DNA of 64,000 bases from Euryodendron excelsum (lineage: Eukaryota > Streptophyta > Magnoliopsida > Ericales > Pentaphylacaceae), in contig CM065397.1 in the NCBI GenBank assembly GCA_033060915.1, positions 27,343,501-27,407,500 on the forward strand, read 5' to 3'. Below are positions 46,631-56,445 of the stretch, piece after piece. Positions within the stretch are counted from its first letter, which is position 1. Every line of letters starts with the position of its first letter. The notes under the pieces were generated by a model. The model searched no databases and was not told where the DNA came from. It saw only the letters and a list, made by a program, of their open reading frames with translations. A program made the position numbers and the translations under genes.

Positions 46631-46970
46631 ACTCAATGCTAACTCTCCATTTTCTTCCTCAAGATGCTTACCGATAGCAACTTCCATAATCTTGTCCATC
46701 AAGTTCAAAAAACTTCCTTGCTAGAAGAATCAATCACATCAATAAGAATAAACAGGATTATCATCACAAGGGTATTTCATGGCATCATACATATTAAACT
46801 TAACAATTTTTCAATTGTTCATGGTAAGTGGTGTGGACATCATCTTGGTCCTTAGTATGTCTTTAAAAATGGTCTTCCTAACAAAATAGGGGGCCATTTT
46901 GTCTCTCATTTTTCCATATCAGTGGAAAAACCCTTGTACAAGAACATTTTCAACTACACCCTTAGGATAA
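46631..46970 (-). pseudogene. Protease-downstream segment, copy B, indel-rich
   Basis: Second copy of the 366-bp segment. It aligns throughout but carries many 1-3 base insertions and deletions, plus a larger gap near 46918, so no frame survives. The flanking protease sequence (46970-47767) is cleanly open. The indel density is out of keeping with the neighbours and may be an assembly or read-error artefact, or a rapidly decayed duplicate. Confidence 0.75.
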
Positions 46971-48976
46971 GCATTAGATCTATCAGCCAATTGAATCACA
47001 ACACCAGTTTTATTCAAAGGTCCAAGTTTCAAAGAAGTATATATAGAATATGGCATGACATTAATAGAAGCTCCTAAATCAATCATGGCCTTCTTAAATC
47101 TAGTGTTACCTATCGTACAAGGGATAATAAACATACCTGGATCCTTGCACTTTGCAGGGAGTTTTCTTTGAATAACTGCAGAAATATTCTCCCCTACTCT
47201 CACCTTCTCACATCCTTTAAGTTTCCGTTTCCTCTTAATTGTACACAATTCTTTAAGAAATTTAGCATAACGAGGTACTTGTTTGATAGCATCTAAAAGT
47301 GAAATATTTACCTCGCATCTACGAAAAGTCTCATATAAATCTTTAGTTTGCTCATCTTTTCTAGATTCTACTAAAGCCTGAAGAAAAGGAGGTACAGGTT
47401 TATAATCAGAAAGAGGTGGGAACTTACGCTTAGTTACGTCATCGTCATTGGGAACGTTCCCGTCTGCTATGATATTTTTCTCCTTTTCTTGGTTCGGCGG
47501 TGTAGGGGCTACCTTTACTGGAATCTCAATCTCTTTACCACTTCTCAAGACAATTGCACTTGCATTTTCTCTTGGATTTACTACCGTCTGAGAGGGTAAT
47601 TTTCCTGAACTTTGGGCTTCTAGCCGACTAACTGCGGTTGCCATCTGGCTCATCTGATTGTCCAGACTTTGTATACTGGCCCTCGCCTCTTGTTGAAATT
47701 GTTTTGTCTCCTGCTGAAATTGCAAAGTATTAGTGGCAAGAGACTTAACAATATCTTCTAAAGACATACCTGAATCAGAAGTTTGGCCCGATTGTTGTCT
47801 AGGGGGGTATGGTTGCGTATATTATTGGTAGCTTGGACGATTTTGAATCATGGGTTGATTCACTTGTGGGTTCCCATAGCTAAGATTGGGGTGATCCCTC
47901 CATCCCACGCTATACGTGTTCGAATATGGATCATACTTTCTTTGCAGTTGTCCAGGAAAACCACCTGCTGCATTCACTTGCTCCATGGGCTCCTCTTGAA
48001 GAGTTGGACACATATCGGTTGGATGCCCTGCTACTGAACAGATTCCACAAGCCTTTGCCGTTTGCATATTTCCTATGGCCATTTGATGAACAAGAGAAGT
48101 TAGACTTGTAATTTGTTGTTCAATGGAGGAAATATTTACCCCATTGATATGCTTGGATGAATGGTCAAGTCTAGTGCCAAATTGTTGAGAATTGGCTGCC
48201 ATATTTGCTATCAGATTTCTCGCGGCATCGGGAGTTTTATCCACCAAAGCTCCTCCACTAGCAGCGTCAATCATGCTCCTATCAGTTGGCAAAAGGCCCT
48301 TATAGAAATATTGAATAAGAAGTTGCTCACTAATTTGATGATGGGGACGACTTGCACATAATTTCTTGAAACGCTCCCAGTATTCATGTAGGGACTCTCC
48401 ATTGTGCTGTCTCACACCACAAATTTCTTTTCGAATGTTGGCCGCCCTTGAAGCTGGGAAATATTTCTCCAAAAATAATCTTTTCATCTTGTTCCATGTG
48501 GTAATACTTCCGGAAGGTAGATAATATAGCCAATCCTTAGCCGAATCCTTTAAAGAAAACGAAAAAACTCTGAATTTAATTTGCTCTTCAGTCACTCCTG
48601 TGGGTTTCGTACTCGTGCATACTACATGAAACTCCTTTAGATGTTTGTGGGGATCTTCACCTGCAAGATCATGAAAAGTGGGCAATAGATGTATTAATCC
48701 AGATTTTAATCCAAAGTTTGTAGGAACATCTAAAGTAGGGAATGTTATGCATAAGGGTTGTTGGTTCAGATCAAGTGCAGCAAGTTCTTTCAAAGTTTGA
48801 TTTCCAGCCATGACTTCCTCCTTTTCTGAAACAGAATCGCTAGCAAATAGGGAATCAAGAGCCGGATTGTTCTCTACAGAATTTCTCCGAGCTTCCCTTC
48901 TTGACCTATGTAAAATTCTCTCTATTTCTGGATCACACTGTAATTCACCTTGATTAGAAGATCGAGTTATGCTCAT
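46919..48976 (-). pseudogene. Athila-like gag-protease, one in-frame stop
   Basis: The ATG at 48976 (MSITRSSNQG...) opens a gag frame. It contains a capsid-type region (LKEFHVVCTS, FSLKDSAKDWLYYLP, WNKMKRLFLEKYFP, GESLHEYWERFKKLC) and a zinc knuckle CGICSVAGHPTDMC (CX2CX4HX4C, about residues 320-333). A single stop at 47822-47824 breaks the frame, which continues in phase to 46919 through a linker and the retropepsin motif DLGASINVMPYSIY. The role would be virus-like particle assembly and polyprotein cleavage. Apart from the stop, this 2-kb frame is intact, so the element is fairly young. Confidence 0.88.
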
Positions 48977-49118
48977 AAACACTCAAGAAAACTCAAACCA
49001 ACCCTGAAAACAATTCAGAAACAAAATCTAGAGTAATAAAATTAATTGAAATATATATATATATATTTTCATTGAATGAAATAAAGATCACAAAAGCACA
49101 AAAGTTAACTAAAATCAC

Positions 49119-49136
49119 TCCCCGGCAACAGCACCA
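49119..49136 (-). other. PBS of the Athila-like element
   Basis: Minus-strand TGGTGCTGTTGCCGGGGA, five bases after the 5' LTR. It matches the Asp-tRNA-type primer site known for Athila with two differences (T for C at positions 4 and 7 of the usual sequence). Confidence 0.85.
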
Positions 49137-49141
49137 AAATT

Positions 49142-50420
49142 TGGGTGTGCTGTCATGGGCACCCAAATATAAAACCGATACCCGAAAAACAAATATGTAG
49201 TAGTGCAAGTAAGGATCGTTCCCACGAAGAGTGTTTAGTCTCGTTTCATGCTATGTGAACAAGGATTGGGGGGTTTTGGATTTAATGAAAACTATTTTAA
49301 TAATCACAGCTGCGAAACAATTCAGATTAAAGTATTGAAATCAATCAAAAAAACAAACATTGGTCTAGGTCAACATCCACCATCGAAATTTACAACTGAT
49401 CATTGATATAAGCATACCAATTCACACATTGAATATTCACCGTCGGAATTATTTTTCTATCTCTGTTTAGTCGTAGTTAATCAGAAACAAGCGATCTGAT
49501 TAACCCTAACTATTAAACAATCCAAGAAAAGCACACAAGGTTTAATCTAGCAGCAGCCTTAAGAATTAGAGAGATCGATGAAACTAAACAACACAAGCAC
49601 AAGCGGTTGCATTTAATTTAGTCGAATGCCCTTCCCAAGATATAACAATTCCCAACATAGTAAATCATTAAATCTCAGTTGCTTCACAAATCAGAGGAAT
49701 CAAACAATTACAGATTTGATATCTAACTCAACAGTAGATTGTAATGATTAATAAACTAGTAGGCCTCCTAGCGATTAAACAACACAATCATGAAAATATG
49801 CATAGAACAACATTCGATACTCAAAGCATAAATCGAATAATGAAAACAAATTAGATCTCACAGTTTATTATTAATTCCGAGATTTCTTTCTCCTTTGACC
49901 AAGATTCAAAGTTTAGCCACACAGGGTCATGAAAACAACTCAAATAATAACCTAGAATAATACGAAAAATGTCAACAACCCTAGAAACAAAACAGTCACA
50001 ACTTTTATAGGCTTCTGAAAATCTGCATCTGCGCACGACCGTTCGAGCGCCCTTGCCACTGTTCGAACGGATCGGACTACCGTTCGAACGATACGTCGAG
50101 CAGTAAAACATGTTCTCTGAATCTTTTGAACGCTTTTCGAACCTTGAACGCTTTTCGAACCTGGTCTTAACGTGTATCCATTTGACGTAGCGTTCGAACG
50201 CCTCTACTACCGTTCGAACGCCTCTTAGGACCGTTCGAACGCCTCTTCGAACGCTGCCTGTATTTTTGCTCGAATTCGTCCCTTTTCAGCTAGGATCCTC
50301 TTTCTGGGCATTCCATAGCATCCTAAGTCAAAATATAAGAATAGTGAATGCCTTTAGGTACCAAATAAGCATAAAAGATTAAACATTATGGGATAAAAAT
50401 AGACATTTGCATTCTCATCA
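49142..50420 (-). mobile_element. 5' LTR of the Athila-like element
   Basis: 1,279 bp. Minus strand begins TGATGAGAATGC and ends CACCCA. TATA box at 50002-50009 (minus). The palindrome cluster at about 50037-50255 has four exact CGTTCGAACG copies. A small local duplication of a CTTTTCGAACCT segment lies at about 50130-50165, absent from the 3' LTR. Confidence 0.9.
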
Positions 50421-50632
50421 TTGTTTCTAAATTTTTTTTTTTTTTTGTTGTCAATATTGATTTAAAAACTACAACTTGAATTTCTTGAGCAAGTTTATTA
50501 GTTTAATGAATAACTAAAAAGGGAGAAGCAAGGAGTGGAGAAAGGCAAGAGAGTGTGACTAATATTGGGAAAAACATGTGAGGGGGTGTTGTGAGCGATT
50601 GTTTCTAACATTTCTCTATAGCTTAAAAAAAT
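50421..50632 (+). other. Leader of the CRM-like element (second part)
   Basis: Begins with the TTGTT duplication and a T run, and is otherwise unremarkable. It ends at the gag ATG at 50633. Confidence 0.7.
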
Positions 50633-51690
50633 ATGATTTCCAGGGATGACACATCACCAAAAGAAGGACGGGAGGAGTCATTGTTCGTGTTGTAGGCTAT
50701 GCAGCAACAATTCGAATGGATGAACGTGGTATTTAATGAAATTTGGGATTAGATGGACCAACAAGACGTTGTTATTGCTACTTGGCACGAGGGTGTCCCC
50801 AAAGAGACCTTATTGCTAGGAAGCAAGAAAGGCGTGCGCATGTGGATGGTGTTCATGGCGACCACGAGGATGAGTTCGAAGATGAAGAGGATCAAGCTTC
50901 ATTGAACGGCGAGGGCAGGTTCATAACAAGGGGAGAAAGGCATGATAGAGGTTTCTGAAGAGATTCAAGATGGCGAGCTGGAACTGACAGAAACCTGGGA
51001 AACACCAAAATGAAGATACCATCGTTCTAAGGAAAAAATGATCTTAAAGCATACTTGGAATGGAAGAAGAAGGTGGAGTTAATTTTTTAGTGCCATAACT
51101 ACTCCGAGGAGAAAAAGGTAAAACTCGCTGTCATTGAGTTTACTGACTATGCTATTATATGGTGAGATCAACTTGTGAAGAACAAGAGGAGAAATCATGG
51201 AAGTTCTATTGAGACGTGAGAGGAAATGAAGGCCATCATGAGGAGGCGATTTTTCCTTAGTCACTACTATAGGGACTTGTATCATAAATTACAAAGTCTT
51301 ACTCAAGCCTATGGGAGCGTGGATGACTACTTCAAGGAGATGGAGACCACCATGATTCAGGCAAATGTAGAGGAAGATAGAGAAGCTACCATGACAAGGT
51401 TTTTAAATGGGCTGATCCGGGACATTGTCAATATGGTGGAGTTGCAACACTACGTGGAGTTGGAGGATATGGTGCACATGGCAATAAAGGTGGAATGGTA
51501 GCTTAAAAGGATAGAAACTCAGTTACCTCAAAATTCGGGCTCCTCTACTTCATGGAGGTCAAATTGGAGGAAAGACGAAGGGGCTGTTTCTAAGTCCAAA
51601 ACTAAACCATTGAAAATGAGAGATGAAGTTCCCAGTGTCAACAAAGGTAAAACCAAATCCTAAACTTGTAATTGTGATATTAAGTGTTTT
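50633..51690 (+). pseudogene. gag remnant of the CRM-like element
   Basis: The ATG at 50633 (MISRDDTSPKEG...) leads to a stop after 20 codons (50693-50695). Further stops follow before the capsid-like region at 51226-51501 (MKAIMRRRFFLSHYYRDLYH, YFKEMETTMIQANVEEDREA, RFLNGLIRDIVNMVELQHYV), which is characteristic of plant chromovirus Gag. Stops include changes at tryptophan positions (TGA at about 51163 and 51218), consistent with C-to-T decay of methylated DNA. Confidence 0.82.
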
Positions 51691-52461
51691 CAATGTTTGG
51701 GAGTAGGTCACATTGCTTCACAATGCCCAAACAAGAGGACCATAATCGCACATGTTGATGGAGAAATGGAAACCAAAAGCGATAGCAATGATGACCATAT
51801 GCCATTGCTTGCAGATGCTTGTGACGATGATGTGGAGTATCTGGTAGAGGGTGAGTCACTTGGGGTTAGGCGTGCTTTAAGTGCCCAAGTCAAAGAGGAT
51901 GACATGGAACAAAAAAGGGATAACATTTTTCATACTAGGTGCCATGTAAACAACAAGGAATGTAGTATGATCATTGATAGAGGAAGTTGTACTAATGTGG
52001 CTAGCACTACTCTAGTTGAAAATTTGAATTTATCTACCTCGAAACACCATAGGCCATATAAGTTGCAGTGGTTGAATAATTGTGGGGAGGTTAAGGTGAA
52101 TAAACGAGTGCTAGTTTCTTTTTCTATTGGAAAGTACAAGGATGAAGTACTTTGTGATGTTGTTCCAATGCAAGTGGGTCACATATTATTGGGTAGGCCA
52201 TGGCAATTTGACGGGAAGGTCACTCATGACGGGTTCAAGAATAGGCATTCTTTTGTAAAGGGCAACAAAACCATTACTCTTGTCCCATTGACTCCAAGGC
52301 AAATGTATGAAGATCAAATGAAACTGAAACGAGAGAATAAGTTGAAAAAAAATTGTGAGATCGAAAATTCAAAAAAAGATGATGAAAGAGATAGTGAAAA
52401 GAAAAATGAGAGTGAACAAAAAAAGAAGAGTGAAAAGAAAAGAGAGCATGAAAAAATATAA
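51685..52461 (+). pseudogene. Zinc knuckle and protease of the CRM-like element
   Basis: The CCHC knuckle CFQCLGVGHIASQC at 51685-51726 is followed by an acidic linker and the retropepsin region. The active-site segment reads MIIDRGSCTNVAS (D at 51976-51978), where D-x-G is usual and the third residue here is R. ILLGRPWQFDGKVTHDG follows near 52184-52235. This frame is open for 254 codons and ends in a K/E-rich tail at 52461. The role is particle RNA binding and polyprotein cleavage. The active-site change makes activity doubtful. Confidence 0.83.
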
Positions 52462-52625
52462 GAGAGAAACAAAAAGAAAAGTGAGTTTTTATGATAAGGC
52501 GAGTGATGTCAAGAGTGTTTTTTATACAAACCAACCTACATTTGTACTATTGTACAAGGAAACATGTTTTAATACTAACAAACTTGATGAATCTTTACCT
52601 AGTGTTGTTGTCTCTTTGTTCTAGG

Positions 52626-53480
52626 AATATGGGGATGTGTTTCCTACAGATGTGCCTAGTGGGTTGCCACCTATTAAAGGAATAGAGTATCAAATTGATT
52701 TTGTGTCAGGTGTGACAATTCTTAACCGACCAACCTATAGGAGTAATCAGGAGGAGTTGCTGGCCAAAGGACACATAAGAGAGAGTATGAGTCCGTGCGC
52801 TATACTAGTGCTACTTGTACCCAAGAAGGATAGAACTTGGAGAATGTGTGTTGATTGCAGGGCTATCAATAACATTACGGTAAAGTATAGACATCCCATT
52901 CCTAGGCTAGATGACATGTTGGATGAGTTGCATCGGTCATGTATTTTCACAAAAATTGATTTCAAAAGTGGGTTTCATCAAATTCGGATGAAAGAGGGTG
53001 ATGACTAGAAAACTGCCTTTAAAACTAAATATGGATTGTATGAGTGGTTGGTTATGCCTTTTGGTCTAACTAATAGACCAAGTACATTCATGAGGTTAAT
53101 GAATCATTCATTGCGTGCTTTTATAGGCAGATTTGTTATGGTCTATTTTGATGACATTTTTGTGTATATGAATAGCTTGGATGAGCATATTGATCATTTG
53201 CATTGTGTGCTTGATGTTTTGAGAAAAGAAAAACTATATGCCAATTTAAAGAAGTGCACCTTTTGCATGGACAAAGTTGTGTTTCTTGGTTATGTTTTTT
53301 GCACGAAAGGAATTGAGGTGGATACGAAAAAGGTAAAGGCAATCAAGGAATGGCCCACACCTAAGACAATCATAGAGGTAAGAAATTTTCATTATTTGGC
53401 TAGTTTTTTTCAGCAATTCATTAAAGATTTCAGTACACTAGCCATAACCACTCACTGAAATTGTTAAAAAATTTGTGGGT
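52626..53480 (+). pseudogene. Reverse transcriptase of the CRM-like element
   Basis: Recognisable RT blocks in order: VPKKDRTWRMCVDCRAIN, YRHPIPRLDDMLDEL, FTKIDFKSGFHQIRM, a stop at 53006-53008, KTAFKTKYGLYEWLVMPFGL, the catalytic FVMVYFDDIFVY (YFDD at 53144-53155), NLKKCTFCMDKVVFLGYVF, GIEVDTKKVKAIKEWPTP. The role would be cDNA synthesis from genomic RNA. At least one stop and a frame change near 53455 inactivate it. The wording of the blocks resembles CRM/Reina chromoviruses more than Tekay/Del, by recall. Confidence 0.88.
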
Positions 53481-54040
53481 TTTAAATGGGGTAGTGAGCA
53501 AGATCATGCATTTCATGAGATTAAAGAAATGTTGTGTGGTGCTCCTATATTAGCATTACTTGATTTTCCTAAAACTTTTAATATTGAGTGTGATGCCTCA
53601 GGAATAGGTATTAAAGCTGTTCTGATGTAGGATAAGCTATCAATAGCCTATTTTAGTAAAAAGCTAAATGGGGCAACTTTGAACTACCTGACATATGCTA
53701 AGGAGCTTTATGCATTGGTGCGAGCATTGGAGACTTGGCAACATTACCTTTGGCCGAAATAATTTTTCATACATATTGACCATGAGTCCTTGAAGCATTT
53801 GAAAGGACAAGCAAAGTTGAATAGAAGGCATGCCATGTGGATGGACTTGATTGAGACCTTCCCTTACGCAATCAAATACAAACAAGAGAAGGTAAACTTT
53901 GTGGCTGATGCATTATCAATAAGGCAAAACTTTGCCACTGTGTATGGAGCGTGTGACAAGGCAGCGATTGGAAAGTTCTATAGACTAAATGGGTTTTTGT
54001 TTAGGGAGAATAGACTTTGTGTGCCTAATAGTTCTATGTG
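53480..54040 (+). pseudogene. RNase H domain of the CRM-like element
   Basis: Contains FNIECDASGIGIKAVLM (D at 53592-53594), [34 protein letters not shown] and [12 protein letters not shown], then the connection [17 protein letters not shown]...NFVADALS. Stops occur at about 53628 and 53760. The role would be removal of RNA from RNA:DNA hybrids. Confidence 0.83.
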
Positions 54041-55154
54041 AGAGTTACTTGTGCTTGAGGCACATGGAGGTGGTTTGATGAGTCATTTTGATGTAAAGAG
54101 ACTTTAGACGTGTTGCATGAACATTTTTTTTTTTTGGCCAAAGATAAAACATGATGTGGAGAGAATTTGTACTAGATGCGTTACATGTAGGCAAGCCAAA
54201 TCTAGAGTCTTACCACATAGATTATACACTCATTTACCTATACCTAGTGCACCTTGGATAAATATTTCTATGGAATTTGTTTTAGGCTTGCCTAGGTGGA
54301 AAGGAAGAGACTAAATTTTTTTGGTTGTTGATAGGTTTTCTGAGATGGCACATTTCATCTTTTGTCATAAAATCAATGATGCAACCCACATAGCTGATTT
54401 GTTCTTTCAAGAGATCATATGACTCCATTGTGTTCCTAGGAGTATTGTCTCTGGTCATGATGTTAAGTTCCTTAGCTATTTTTGGAAAGTCTGATGGGAA
54501 AAGTTGGGAACTAAATTGGTTTTTTTGACTACTTGTCACCCCCAAACAGATAGACAAACCAAGGTAGTAAATATAACTTTATTTACTGTTTTGCGTACTA
54601 TAATTCAAAAGAACTTGAAAAATTAGGAGGATTGTTTGCCATTCGTTGAGTTTGCATATAATCAGAGTGTTCATTTTACTACTAATTTTTCACCATTTGA
54701 AATTGTTTATGGTTCTAATCCACTAACTGCTTTGGATTTGCTACCATTCCCAGTTAATGAAAGGACTAGTTTGGATGGTCAAAAGAAGGCTGAGATGGTG
54801 AAGAAACTCCATGAAAGTGTACAACAGAACATAGCAAAGAAAAATGAGCAATATGTGGCCAAAGCCAACAAGGGCCGTAGCCATGCCATCTTTGAATAGG
54901 GAGATTTGGTTTGGGTGCATATGAGAAAGAAAAGATTTCTAACTCGTAGGTAGTCCAAACTACATCCAAGAGGGGATGGTTCGTTTCAAGTCCTTGAGCA
55001 GCTCAACAATAATGCCTACAAGTTGGATCTTCCAGATGAGTATAACATTAGTGCTACATTTAATGTTTCTGATATTTCTCTTTTTGATGTAGATGATGAT
55101 TTGAGAATGAATTCTTTTGAAGAAAGGGGGAATGATGAGAATCAACTAGCATAA
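54040..55154 (+). pseudogene. Integrase of the CRM-like element, reading into the 3' LTR
   Basis: The HHCC zinc region (EAHGGG, MSHFD, ICTRCVTCRQAK), the core and the C-terminal part are recognisable. Core residues are damaged: the SGHDVKF segment has glycine at the position usually taken by the second catalytic aspartate, and the TDRQTKVVN segment has lysine where the catalytic glutamate is expected. Several stops are present. The C-terminal module RGDGSFQVLEQLNNNAYKL is visible. The final frame FEERGNDENQLA ends at TAA 55152-55154, 22 bp inside the 3' LTR; coding overlap with the LTR is a reported trait of CRM elements. Confidence 0.85.
55119..55132 (+). other. Polypurine tract of the CRM-like element
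   Basis: GAAGAAAGGGGGAA directly precedes the LTR start TGATGAG. It also encodes EERGN of the integrase tail. Confidence 0.85.
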
Positions 55155-56051
55155 TCAAAGGATCCATTACATGTTCCAATTGGGCCTATTACAAGACCAA
55201 GATCCAAAAAGATCTAAGAAGCAATTAATGGGCCTATTCATATGATCGAGGCTGATTCTAAAATGGGGTATTCCAAGCTTGGCCTAAAGGAAGATGATGG
55301 CATAATAAATCTAATTCAAGTTATTAACTGGGTTGATTAGTACTCTTTTGACTTGGCTAATTGATTGGCTAATTACCCATCAATTAGGGATTGATTTGTA
55401 GTCTTTTGAGTAATCTTCTGACTTAGCTAACTAATTGGCTGATTGCCCATCAATTAGGGGCTAATTTGTAGTCTTTTGAGTGGTTTTTTTACTTGGCTAA
55501 TTGATTGGCTAATTGCCCATCAATTAGGGGCCGATTTGTAGTCTTTTGAGTAGTTTTTTTACTTGGATAATTGATTAGCTAATTTCCCATCAATTAGGGG
55601 CTGATTTCCCATCAATTAGGGGTTGATTTGTAGTCTTTTGAGTAATCTTTTGACTTAGCTAATTGATTAGCTGATAGCCCATCAATTAGGGGCTGATTTG
55701 TAATCCTTTTTTTCTCAACCATATTCTATAAATAACATACACTCTTTATAATGAAGGACATTGAATTGAGATTAAAAAAAAAAACACACAAGTCTTGTTT
55801 CTCCTATTGGTTCTTTAGAGAGCTCGTAAACTCATCAAGGATTCTTCCTTGTGGTGTTCAAATTTTATACATTCAGTTCGTGATTCCATATAATTATTTG
55901 GTTAGGGTTAGTTATTTTATACCATTGGTTCGCATTTCAGTTATAAATGTTGGTTTGGGATTTTCTTTTGAAATCTGACTTTTAGCTTTCTTGACCAAGT
56001 ATTTTGCTATTGACGTTGGATCTCAATGCGTGTTGGTTGAGGTTCGCATCA
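55133..56051 (+). mobile_element. 3' LTR of the CRM-like element
   Basis: 919 bp, TGATGAGAAT to TTCGCATCA. About five to six repeats of about 70 bp (55325-55715), including a partly doubled unit near 55590-55620. TATA box at 55727-55734. The integrase stop codon lies in its first 22 bp. Confidence 0.87.
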
Positions 56052-56056
56052 AATGG

Positions 56057-56445
56057 CTTTCTAAAAACCCTAACTCTGCTGAGTTGTTTTTTCAAAATGT
56101 GATTTTCTAAAACCCTAACTTTCTTGAGTTGTTTTTCTAAACAATTGTTTTCTGAAACCCTAACTCTCTTGAGTTGTTTTTTCTAAATAGTTGTTTTCTA
56201 AAACCCCTAACTCTGTTGAGTTGTTTTTCCTAAACAGTGGTTTTCTAAAAATCCTAACTCTCGTGAGTTGTATTTCTAAACATTGATTTTTAAAAACCCC
56301 TAACTCACTTGAATTGTTTTTCTAAACAATGATTTTTTAAGAACCCTAATTGTTTTGAACTGTTTTTCTAAATAGTGATTTTCTAAAACCCTAACACTCT
56401 TGAATGGTTTTTTTTTTTTTTTGAACTGTGGTTTTTTAAAACCTT
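56057..56445 (+). repeat. 46-bp minisatellite, continuation after the CRM-like element
   Basis: About eight units in the same orientation as 34412-36688, resuming after the AATGG duplication. It stops at 56445, where the end of LTR C2 (TGTCG...) begins, so C2 probably inserted into this array. Confidence 0.8.

Larger units (their letters stand above)
37843..50420 (-). mobile_element. Athila-like Ty3/gypsy element, RT-deleted, host of A4
   Basis: Minus-strand element of 12,578 bp including solo LTR A4, about 7.8 kb without it. LTRs are 49142-50420 (5', 1,279 bp) and 37843-39117 (3', 1,275 bp), with perfect target duplication TTGTT (37838-37842, 50421-50425). It has an Asp-tRNA-like PBS at 49119-49136 and a polypurine tract next to the 3' LTR. 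Coding order on the minus strand: gag, protease, then directly integrase; RT and RNase H are missing. A 366-bp segment of the protease region is duplicated. The long non-coding 3' region (39118-40506 and 45296-45337) is usual for Athila relatives. It inserted in the leader of the CRM-like element. Confidence 0.88.
36689..56051 (+). mobile_element. CRM/Reina-like Ty3/gypsy chromovirus, defective
   Basis: Plus-strand element with a 5' LTR (36689-37519), an initiator-Met PBS (37522-37534), leader (37535-37842, resuming at 50426), gag-pol remnant (50633-55154), polypurine tract (55119-55132) and 3' LTR (55133-56051). Domain order gag-PR-RT-RH-IN is that of Ty3/gypsy, and the RT and integrase motifs resemble the plant CRM/Reina chromoviruses. 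Target duplication is AGTGG (36684-36688) versus AATGG (56052-56056), one mismatch. It is interrupted in its leader by the Athila-like element. Many in-frame stops make it non-functional. It inserted into the 46-bp array. Confidence 0.85.

Noticed and set aside
47783..48361. Plus-strand frames across 47.8-48.4 kb
   Set aside because: Antisense shadows of the Athila-like gag.
51708..52534. Minus-strand frames across 51.7-52.5 kb
   Set aside because: Antisense shadows of the CRM-like protease region.
54120..54140. Poly-T run as a retrogene poly(A) tail
   Set aside because: It lies inside the integrase region with no flanking duplication; a simple homopolymer expansion.
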